DNA of 21,046 bases. It comes from Clostridium sp. CAG:1219. Its GTDB lineage: Bacteria; Bacillota; Clostridia; TANB77; CAG-465. The stretch lies in contig HF996754.1 of NCBI GenBank assembly GCA_000433335.1, forward strand, positions 267 through 21,312. The letters are read 5' to 3'. The notes under the pieces were generated by a model, which saw only the letters and a list, made by a program, of their open reading frames with translations, did no database searches and had not been told where the DNA came from. Every line of letters begins with the position of its first letter. Position 1 is the first letter of the stretch. Made by a program: the position numbers and the translations under genes. Below are positions 15,547-21,046 of the stretch, piece after piece.

Positions 15547-16272
15547 CTATGGATTAACCAATTTATATAAAATATCTGGGTTACCTAAAATTCTAAAAAT
15601 GGACAATACAAAATCTGTTACAAATATTAATAAAATTATATTGGCAAGTCTTTTTGAAAATCCCTTTGGAATTAAATTGATAATTTTTAATAGTAGTGGA
15701 TGGATAAAGAAAACATATATAGTTCCTAAAATCCCCCAACCAATTAAAATGGGAACAGTGGTATAGTTGAGTATTTCCAAGAATTTACCAGAATAATTCC
15801 ACATTTCTATATTAAAAATATATTTAAATCCAAGTCCGCACAAAAGTTCAAACGTACCAAGAACAATTGATGCACTAAAAAATGCGTATGGAATATATTT
15901 TTTATCTTTTTTTAGATTATAGAAAAGTAGATACATTATAAGTCCTCCAAAACCATATATTGGACAATAAGGGCCATATAACATTCCTCGATTTACAACT
16001 CTTCCAACTACTAAAAAAACATATCCGACTTCAACTAAGTAACCTAATATAGAGCATATGGCAAAGACGTATATCATTTCTGTAATAGAAATTTTCTTGT
16101 CAGTCTTACTTTCAATAATTTTACCTACAATCTTATCTTTTTTTAAAGATTTTTTCTTGTTTGCATCAGTATTATCAGCACTGTTATTACTATTATTATC
16201 ATTTGTATCGAATTTATTAGCAATATTATTATTCTGCTTTTTTACTAATAGATATTTTTCGTTATCTTCCAA
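15547..16272 (-). CDS. Putative ABC-transporter type IV membrane protein (PF06541 family), second copy
   Basis: 241-residue membrane protein of the same family as the product of 6309-7088. Both share NRG-x-L-x-GPYCPIYG-x-G after a first helix with a glutamate (GYLVEVGYVF). Hydrophobic segments at about 65-84, 103-118, 125-148, 165-190 and 215-235 are expected. Unlike its paralogue it has a soluble, low-complexity N-terminus of about 60 residues rich in Asn, Asp and Lys (NSNNSADNTDANKKKS) and no long C-terminal tail. Start is TTG 16272, overlapping the end of rluA by 11 bases; no ATG precedes the first helix. Ribosome binding site is weak (GGAAGTGA), suggesting coupling to rluA. Function of the family is not established. 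Confidence 0.72.
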   Translation of the reverse strand: MEDNEKYLLVKKQNNNIANKFDTNDNNSNNSADNTDANKKKSLKKDKIVGKIIESKTDKKISITEMIYVFAICSILGYLVEVGYVFLVVGRVVNRGMLYGPYCPIYGFGGLIMYLLFYNLKKDKKYIPYAFFSASIVLGTFELLCGLGFKYIFNIEMWNYSGKFLEILNYTTVPILIGWGILGTIYVFFIHPLLLKIINLIPKGFSKRLANIILLIFVTDFVLSIFRILGNPDILYKLVNP

Positions 16273-17164
16273 TTATATCACTTCCAATACTTCTGTTTAT
16301 AAGATCATTATCCAATTTTAAAACGATATTATTTAGATATTTTAAACTATAATTTTCAGGAAAATTAAAATCATATTTGTATGCAATAAGTAACTGCTTT
16401 GATATATTAAATTTTTTATTTATTTCGTTTTTTCCATATTTTGTATCACCAATTACAGGGTGTGAAATAGAAGAAAGAACACATCGTATTTGATGCATTT
16501 TTCCAGTATGAATTTTTACATTAAGAAGAGCGCAATTTTTGTCTTTAAATAGTTTTATAATGTCGTACTCAGTTACAGTTTTAATAGCACCTTTCTCATT
16601 TTTAGAAACTATTTTTGAAAATTGATTTTGTTTATCGTAGACAATATATCTAATAAGGGTATCACTTTTTTTTCTAAAATTGCTTCCAAAAACGTACGCT
16701 AGGTAATTCTTGCCTATATAACCTTCTTTGAATGCATTTAGCATTTCACCTGTTGCAATTTGATTTTTTGTGAAAATTACAAGACCTGCTGTATTTCTAT
16801 CAAGTCTATGGCATAAAGTTAGCTTGTCTTCTTTATTTAAAATGCTATCAAGGCTAGGTTCAGAATCCTTTTCATTGTTCGTAAGTAATCCTTGTGGTTT
16901 TAATGCAACAAGAATATTATTATCTTCATAAACAATTTTTATATCTGTTGGTAAATTGTACAAAAACTCATCTTTTATATAAAGAGTAATAATATCATCA
17001 TTTTTTACCATTACATCTGAATTAACCTTTATATTATTTACTCGTATGTCTTTTTTTCTAAGAGCAATATAAAGTTTAGATATGACAATACTTGGAAAAC
17101 AGTTTTTTATATAACTTGTTAGCTTTTGATCTGATTTTAATTTTTCTACCTTTAAAGTTACCAT
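16262..17164 (-). CDS. RluA-family pseudouridine synthase
   Basis: 300-residue RNA-modifying enzyme converting uridine to pseudouridine in rRNA or tRNA. Residues about 5-65 form an S4-like RNA-binding domain (KLTSYIKNCFPSIVISKLYIALRKKDIRVNN). The catalytic domain carries HRLDRNTAGLVIFTK, with the catalytic aspartate at D122, plus KNYLAYV, KTVTEY and the late GKMHQIR-x7-HPVIGDTKYG block of RluA enzymes. The start is set at ATG 17164, where the S4 domain begins; the open frame continues upstream to TTG 17218 but without similarity. No Shine-Dalgarno sequence precedes 17164, and a promoter -10 ends 6 bases before it, suggesting a leaderless mRNA. Target uridine (RluC/RluD type) cannot be resolved. 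Confidence 0.88.
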   Translation of the reverse strand: MVTLKVEKLKSDQKLTSYIKNCFPSIVISKLYIALRKKDIRVNNIKVNSDVMVKNDDIITLYIKDEFLYNLPTDIKIVYEDNNILVALKPQGLLTNNEKDSEPSLDSILNKEDKLTLCHRLDRNTAGLVIFTKNQIATGEMLNAFKEGYIGKNYLAYVFGSNFRKKSDTLIRYIVYDKQNQFSKIVSKNEKGAIKTVTEYDIIKLFKDKNCALLNVKIHTGKMHQIRCVLSSISHPVIGDTKYGKNEINKKFNISKQLLIAYKYDFNFPENYSLKYLNNIVLKLDNDLINRSIGSDIIGR

Positions 17165-17170
17165 ATTATT

Positions 17171-17199
17171 ATTATAACTTTTTTTTAGGTAAAAAGCAA
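17171..17199 (-). promoter_or_regulatory. Promoter of rluA, apparently giving a leaderless mRNA
   Basis: Minus strand TTGCTT (17199-17194), 17-base spacer, TATAAT (17176-17171). The -10 ends 6 bases before the rluA ATG, so transcription would begin at or next to the start codon. Confidence 0.6.
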
Positions 17200-17243
17200 G
17201 TAAATATATATAGGTCAATATTAAGATAGTTATTTGAAATTTC

Positions 17244-17272
17244 TTGAAAAAGTTTTTTTGTTATGGTATAAC
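17244..17272 (+). promoter_or_regulatory. Sigma-A promoter of the flippase gene
   Basis: TTGAAA (17244-17249), 17-base spacer, TATAAC (17267-17272); five of six matches in each box. The leader to the TTG start is about 50 bases. Divergent from the rluA promoter. Confidence 0.6.
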
Positions 17273-17327
17273 TTGAATAGTATTTGTAAAATTTGAATAT
17301 AAGTTTAAATATAAGGGGTTGAAAGAA

Positions 17328-18929
17328 TTGGCTATAAAAAAACAAACTTTTTTAAAAGGAATTTTATTTGTGATGTTATCACAATTTATTATAAAGATAT
17401 TAGGATTTGTATATAGGATAGTTTTAACTAATTTTAAGGAATTTGGAGATGTTGGAAATAGTTACTACGGCTCAGGGTATACGGTATATACCTTAATACT
17501 TGCAGTAGCTACTATGGGAATTCCAAACACAATATCAAAGTTAGTTTCAGAAAAAATTGCTATAGGTGATAGGAGAGGAGCACATAAAATTTTTAGAGTC
17601 GCACTTGGACTATTTTCATTTACAGCAATAATATTTTCTTTAATGTTGTTTTTTGGATCATCATTTATTGCAGAAAAATTACTTAGTAATCCAGGAGTAA
17701 AATATACCCTTATGGCACTTTCTCCGGCAATAATATTTGTAGCACTTTCTGCTGTGCTTAGAGGATATTTTATAGGAATGCAAAATATGGTAGAGTATAG
17801 TAAAGCGCAAATAATTGAACAAGTTGTAAATAGTGTATGTTCAATTATATTTGTAGTAATGCTATTTGGATCTACACCAGAAATAATGGCTGCAGGTTCT
17901 ACTCTTGCTACTACAGTTGCTGCATCTACTACTTTTGTTTACCTTTATATGTATTATGCTAAGAATAAAAAAGATATATGGGAAGAAATCAAAAAATCTG
18001 AAAAATTTGCAATAGAGCCTACAAAAAAGGTTATAGAAACTTTGATCATATGTGTTATTCCAATAGCATTTGGAAGCATTATATCATCACTTTCAGGATT
18101 AATAGATACTGTAACAGTAATTGACGGTTTTCAAAAATTTAAATATACTTTAGTAGAAGCAAACCAAAAATTTGGAATATATACAGGAAAAGTGGATGTA
18201 CTTGTAACAGTTCCACTTTCGCTTAACGTAGCATTTTCAATTGCACTTGTTCCATTTATTTCGGGTGCAGTAAAAAAAGGTAGGAAGGATGAGGCAATTG
18301 AGAAGATAAAATTTTCACTTAAAATATCTTCATTAATTGCATTTCCATGTATGGCTGGACTTTGTTTCTTTGCACCAGAGATATTTGCTCTTTTATTTCC
18401 AAATTCACCAGATGGAGCATATCTGCTAAGCATTCAGTCACTTATGTTAGTCTTTGCTGTACTGGCACAAACCGCATATGGTGCAGTACAAGGCCTTGGA
18501 AAACTTTATGTCCCAGGAATATGTCTACTTTTAGGCGCAATTGTAAAATATGTAGTTAATGTTGTATTTATACCTATTTATGGTGACGTGGTACCGGCAA
18601 TTTCAACTGTATTGTTTAACTTTGTGGCTTTTGTATCTGTGTTTATAGTTCTTTATAAAACTATAAAACAAAAGCCAGATATAAAGGAGTTATTCTTAAA
18701 ACCTATTGGAATGACAGTTCTTATGGTTGTAGTTTTGTTAGCATCAGAAAAAGTATTACTTCTAGTTGGATTAAATGCTAAAATTACTTATATTGTATCT
18801 ATTGTTCTTGCTGTTATATCTTACTTATTCTTTGTGTTAAAATTTAGGATCCTTAGTGAAAGTGAATTAAAACAACTTCCTTTAGGAGATAAAATAGCTA
18901 AAATAGCCTGTAAACCTAAAAAAAAGTAA
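17328..18929 (+). CDS. SpoVB/MurJ-like lipid-linked polysaccharide flippase (MOP superfamily)
   Basis: Polytopic membrane protein of 533 residues with about fourteen hydrophobic helices, the size and pattern of the MurJ/SpoVB/YtgP group that moves lipid-linked cell wall precursors across the membrane. The N-terminal FLKGILFVMLSQFIIKILGFVYRIVLTN, the MGIPNTISKLVSEK segment near 63-76, the LRGYFIGMQNM motif near 140-150 and a central IPIAFGSIISSLSGLIDT helix fit the family. Start: TTG 17328 is preferred because AAGGGG lies 9 bases upstream. The in-frame TTG at 17319 directly abuts AAGGGG and would add three residues. Single gene with its own promoter. Whether it serves vegetative peptidoglycan or spore cortex cannot be told; the Ger and redox genes nearby make a spore role plausible. 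Confidence 0.85.
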   Translation: MAIKKQTFLKGILFVMLSQFIIKILGFVYRIVLTNFKEFGDVGNSYYGSGYTVYTLILAVATMGIPNTISKLVSEKIAIGDRRGAHKIFRVALGLFSFTAIIFSLMLFFGSSFIAEKLLSNPGVKYTLMALSPAIIFVALSAVLRGYFIGMQNMVEYSKAQIIEQVVNSVCSIIFVVMLFGSTPEIMAAGSTLATTVAASTTFVYLYMYYAKNKKDIWEEIKKSEKFAIEPTKKVIETLIICVIPIAFGSIISSLSGLIDTVTVIDGFQKFKYTLVEANQKFGIYTGKVDVLVTVPLSLNVAFSIALVPFISGAVKKGRKDEAIEKIKFSLKISSLIAFPCMAGLCFFAPEIFALLFPNSPDGAYLLSIQSLMLVFAVLAQTAYGAVQGLGKLYVPGICLLLGAIVKYVVNVVFIPIYGDVVPAISTVLFNFVAFVSVFIVLYKTIKQKPDIKELFLKPIGMTVLMVVVLLASEKVLLLVGLNAKITYIVSIVLAVISYLFFVLKFRILSESELKQLPLGDKIAKIACKPKKK

Positions 18930-18947
18930 AAAAAACAGCGAAAAGTG

Positions 18948-18976
18948 TTGACAAGAAATTTTCTTTGTAGTATATT
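18948..18976 (+). promoter_or_regulatory. Strong sigma-A promoter of the HU gene
   Basis: TTGACA (18948-18953), 17-base spacer, TATATT (18971-18976). The leader carries a hairpin and a strong AGGAGGG, matching the high expression expected for HU. Confidence 0.85.
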
Positions 18977-18980
18977 AGAC

Positions 18981-19004
18981 GTGTAAACAGTGATACTGTT
19001 ACAC
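18981..19004 (+). promoter_or_regulatory. 5'-leader hairpin of the HU mRNA
   Basis: GTGTAAACAGT (18981-18991) pairs with ACTGTTACAC (18995-19004) with one bulged A and a three-base loop. It lies at the predicted 5' end, one base before AGGAGG (19006-19011). It may stabilise the mRNA or be a binding site; there is no T-run, so it is not a terminator. Confidence 0.5.
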
Positions 19005-19019
19005 TAGGAGGGATTTTAA

Positions 19020-19298
19020 ATGAATAAAGCTGAATTAATAGCTAAAATTGCTGAAGAAAGCAAATTAACAAAAAAAGCAGCTGAAACTGCTTTAGACGCT
19101 TTCATGACAACTGTTGAAGGTGCTCTTAAAAAAGGTGAAAAAGTTCAATTAGTAGGATTCGGTACTTTCGAAGTAAGACAAAGAGCTGCTAGAAAAGGAA
19201 GAAACCCACAAACTAAAGCTGAAATAAAAATACCAGCTTCTAAAGCACCAGTTTTCAAAGCAGGTAAAGCTTTAAAAGAATTAGTAAACAAAAAATAA
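19020..19298 (+). CDS. hup: Histone-like DNA-binding protein HU
   Basis: 92-residue nucleoid protein that binds and bends DNA as a dimer. The N-terminal helices ([28 protein letters not shown] in outline), the [20 protein letters not shown] signature (about 47-66) and the proline-tipped arm [17 protein letters not shown] identify HU/IHF. The length is standard, and only generic HU features are present. AGGAGGG lies 8 bases before ATG. Codon choice is biased to GCT, GAA, AAA, GGT and TTA, typical of a highly expressed gene and distinct from the surrounding genes. Monocistronic, with a consensus-like promoter and a strong terminator. Confidence 0.97.
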   Translation: MNKAELIAKIAEESKLTKKAAETALDAFMTTVEGALKKGEKVQLVGFGTFEVRQRAARKGRNPQTKAEIKIPASKAPVFKAGKALKELVNKK

Positions 19299-19322
19299 TT
19301 TTGTTATAATTTAAAATCAAAG

Positions 19323-19349
19323 TCTAGAGAATTGTCTCTAGATTTTTTT
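19323..19349 (+). terminator. Rho-independent terminator after HU
   Basis: Perfect 8-bp stem TCTAGAGA (19323-19330) with TCTCTAGA (19335-19342), loop ATTG, followed by seven T. Confidence 0.92.
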
Positions 19350-19350
19350 A

Positions 19351-19379
19351 TTGACAAAAAAATTCATATATTATAAAAT
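19351..19379 (+). promoter_or_regulatory. Promoter of the unknown gene pair
   Basis: TTGACA (19351-19356), 17-base spacer, TAAAAT (19374-19379), immediately after the HU terminator and 22 bases before the next ATG. Confidence 0.7.
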
Positions 19380-19401
19380 TATAAAAAAATAGAGGAATTT
19401 T

Positions 19402-20430
19402 ATGAATAGTAAGGAAAAAGAAATATCAAATCAAGTAAGGCTTGAAAAGATTACAAAAAAACTAAAGAGTACAATTTTATCCAAAAGAAAAAATGGGGAA
19501 ATCCCTAAAGAAGAATTTATAAATTATATAAATGAAATTCTTGTTGGAAATTTTGATGATAATGGGGATAGAGTGCCTGGATTTATTGAGGAAATTGGAC
19601 TTCTAGAAAAAAACATAACTTCTCACAACAGTGATAGCATTGTTCAACAATTTAAACTAGATAGAGGAACAATGGTAGAAACCCCCTTACTTTTAAGCAG
19701 TAATATATTAAAAACTAAGTATTCAATAACTAATTTAAATAAGAAAAGTATGTTAGAACTTATTTTAATATCAATGCAGTGGAGCAACAATTTAAAAAAA
19801 CACTATTTTAACCAATGTTGTGGAATATTAAACTTAAATAAAAAAAGACAGTCAGATTCTAGAAATTATTATCCACCTTTTTTCTATGAAATTAAAAAAT
19901 CTTTTCCTAATCCACAGGAGATAAGGGAATATATTGAATCAGGATATAGTGATGAGTCTGCTAAAGAAAAATTAAATGGAATATTTCAAAACTCTCCTGC
20001 TACAAGTATGACCAATATATCAATTGGTAATGAGTCTACTATTGATAGCTTTATTACATCTTATTATAACTATAAACTACTCTCTAATATGAAAATTCAA
20101 CTTACACAGATGGCACTTGATGAATCTATAAAAGCTGGTAATGGTTGCAAAGTTTTTGTAAGAGATGACAAAAATGAAAGAAATGGAAATTTTAATAAAG
20201 TTTTATCAATACAACTTCCTAATTACTCCGAACCGTTTGAAGTACATTGTTCTGAACTTCAACTAACAGACTTTGAAAGGACAAGGGGAATAACTCTTGA
20301 TAAAAGCAATGAAAAATCTTTTTTTAAAACATGTATACCACTTCCTCTAAGCCAGGAGCAAAAAAATGAACTTGACATGTACGTTGAAAAAGAAAAAAGT
20401 AATATAAAAGGAGAAAGAGATGCTAGATAA
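19402..20430 (+). CDS. Hypothetical protein, 342 residues
   Basis: I do not recognise this protein. It is soluble, Lys/Asn/Ser-rich, with no signal peptide or membrane helix. The first 65 residues are helical and charged (EKEISNQVRLEKITKKLKS). A central part (about 115-150) has helix-forming sequence with MQWSNNLKKHYFNQCCGIL and the Cys pair CC. Near residues 245-290 there is a strand-rich stretch (GCKVFVRDDKNERNGNFNKVLSIQLPNYSEPFEVHCSELQ). GAGGA lies 5 bases before ATG. It has its own promoter and overlaps the next gene by 11 bases, so the two are likely made together and may act together. Coding is supported by length, ribosome binding site and tight coupling. Confidence 0.75.
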   Translation: MNSKEKEISNQVRLEKITKKLKSTILSKRKNGEIPKEEFINYINEILVGNFDDNGDRVPGFIEEIGLLEKNITSHNSDSIVQQFKLDRGTMVETPLLLSSNILKTKYSITNLNKKSMLELILISMQWSNNLKKHYFNQCCGILNLNKKRQSDSRNYYPPFFYEIKKSFPNPQEIREYIESGYSDESAKEKLNGIFQNSPATSMTNISIGNESTIDSFITSYYNYKLLSNMKIQLTQMALDESIKAGNGCKVFVRDDKNERNGNFNKVLSIQLPNYSEPFEVHCSELQLTDFERTRGITLDKSNEKSFFKTCIPLPLSQEQKNELDMYVEKEKSNIKGERDAR

Positions 20431-20722
20431 AGAAAAATTAATAAAGCTTAATTCTAATATGAAGTACGATGAAATTAGAGAAATATTTCTATTTGAATAT
20501 AAGGAAATTATAGAGAAATTATTAATAAGTAAGGGGATAGATGTTAAAAATAACACACTACTGGATGATATAAATGAACTAAAGCAAATAGAAAATGGTA
20601 AGTATAAAAATGAAGCATGTGAAGTATTAAATATGTTATATGATGAAGATATGGAAAAAATACAGCAATTAAGAGATTTAATAGATAATTATAACTATAT
20701 ATCTTCAAAATTAAAGAGTTAA
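20420..20722 (+). CDS. Hypothetical small helical protein, 100 residues
   Basis: Not recognised. The protein is predicted almost entirely alpha-helical and acidic, with heptad-like leucine/isoleucine spacing (YDEIREIFLFEYKEIIEKLL, then EVLNMLYDEDMEKIQQLRDL). No cysteine-rich or catalytic motif is seen, and no membrane helix. The ATG lies inside the end of the 342-residue gene (11-base overlap), with GGAG a few bases upstream, indicating translational coupling. A small all-helical partner of a larger unknown protein is the most that can be said. A HEPN-like or immunity/antitoxin role was considered, but no signature motif supports it. Confidence 0.7.
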   Translation: MLDKEKLIKLNSNMKYDEIREIFLFEYKEIIEKLLISKGIDVKNNTLLDDINELKQIENGKYKNEACEVLNMLYDEDMEKIQQLRDLIDNYNYISSKLKS

Positions 20723-20751
20723 TTGACATAAAACATAAAAAGTGTTATAAT
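20723..20751 (+). promoter_or_regulatory. Perfect consensus sigma-A promoter
   Basis: TTGACA (20723-20728), exactly 17 bases, TATAAT (20746-20751). It overlaps the stop of the preceding gene closely and drives the gene at 20805 through a leader of about 47 bases that contains a small GGCA/TGCC hairpin (20778-20789) and AGGAGG. Confidence 0.88.
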
Positions 20752-20804
20752 TAATGTGTTAGTAAAAAAAAATTAATGGCATAATTGCCTAGGAGGAACT
20801 GACC

Positions 20805-21046
20805 ATGAAAAAAAATAAGTACACAAAAAAGCAGCTGTTGGGTATTCTGGCATTGGAACTTTATCGTATAAATTACGGCGATACAATTTTAGATCTTACA
20901 GGTATGCTCGAAGGAAAAAATCCTGAACTTGCAGATGATATCTATAGTACGGTTTTCAATGATGAAATGAAAGTAAAAAAAGAGAATCTCATTAAACTTA
21001 TAAAGGAAGTAAATATGGAGAAGAGCGGTGCTTATGGTCCTATCAT
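20805..21046 (+). CDS. Unrecognised protein, 5' part only (cut by window end)
   Basis: The first 80 codons are present; the gene continues past the window. The product begins MKKNKYTKKQLLGILALELY and continues with RINYGDTILDLTGMLEGKNP, then a helical, charged stretch (DDIYSTVFNDEMKVKKENL). It is soluble so far, and I do not recognise a family. AGGAGG lies 8 bases before ATG and a perfect promoter precedes it, so the gene is probably well expressed. Codon use differs from the neighbours: CTG, CTC, CTT, GGC, CGT and ATC appear repeatedly, where nearby genes use mostly TTA, AGA and ATA. That could reflect horizontal transfer or expression-driven bias. Confidence 0.8.
   Translation, partial: MKKNKYTKKQLLGILALELYRINYGDTILDLTGMLEGKNPELADDIYSTVFNDEMKVKKENLIKLIKEVNMEKSGAYGPI

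Noticed and set aside
18131..18559. Extra open frames inside the flippase gene on both strands
   Set aside because: Shadows of a clearly conserved membrane protein; no independent start signals.
19402..20722. Toxin-antitoxin or HEPN/MNT module
   Set aside because: Neither protein shows the HEPN R-x4-6-H motif, a nucleotidyltransferase motif or a DNA-binding antitoxin signature.
1..21046. CRISPR array, tRNA, rRNA, insertion sequence or prophage
   Set aside because: No spaced direct repeats, cloverleaf sequences, transposase or phage structural genes were found on either strand.

Overview
The window is AT-rich DNA from an anaerobic, spore-forming low-GC Firmicute, most likely a member of the Clostridia. 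The evidence is a four-subunit ferredoxin-dependent pyruvate oxidoreductase, a complete GerA-type spore germination operon, a SpoVB/MurJ-like flippase, strong AGGAGG-type ribosome binding sites, frequent TTG/GTG starts, and sigma-A promoters close to TTGACA-N17-TATAAT. No rRNA, tRNA, CRISPR array, insertion sequence or integrase is visible. No gene-free stretch exceeds about 170 bases.

Layout. (1) 57-650: a degenerate CYTH-domain protein, convergent with (2) a minus-strand porGDAB operon (3691-699) with its own promoter and terminator. (3) 3843-6277: three tandem plus-strand genes for prepilin-like proteins that share one core domain and differ in their C-terminal extensions. (4) 7088-6309 and 7876-7226, minus strand: a PF06541-type membrane protein with a fully consensus promoter, and an M15-type peptidase with a peptidoglycan-binding domain. 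(5) 8032-9467: a thiol-redox cluster of a small thioredoxin-fold protein, a membrane-anchored thioredoxin and a CcdA-like electron carrier, closed by a terminator. (6) 9533-13459: a gerA-gerC-gerB germinant receptor operon. (7) 14477-13469: an aspartate-semialdehyde dehydrogenase gene broken by a single extra base. (8) 17164-14542, minus strand: RluA-type pseudouridine synthase, a second PF06541 protein and D-lactate dehydrogenase. (9) 17328-18929: SpoVB/MurJ-like lipid flippase. (10) 19020-19298: histone-like HU with strong expression signals. (11) 19402-20722: two overlapping genes of unknown function. (12) 20805 to the window end: the start of an unrecognised gene with a perfect consensus promoter and less AT-rich codon use than its neighbours.

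How the genes fit together. PorGDAB turns pyruvate into acetyl-CoA and reduced ferredoxin, while the D-lactate dehydrogenase is the alternative pyruvate sink; together they suggest a fermentative anaerobe. The thioredoxin/CcdA cluster, the Ger operon, the peptidoglycan peptidase and the SpoVB-like flippase all touch envelope or spore biology; CcdA plus a membrane thioredoxin upstream of a germination operon recalls the CcdA/StoA pair needed for spore cortex in Bacillus, though this link is inferred.

The most unusual items are the three-gene pseudopilin family without Glu+5 and without assembly genes nearby, a GerC protein whose lipobox cysteine is replaced by leucine, the single-base lesion in asd, and a likely leaderless rluA mRNA.
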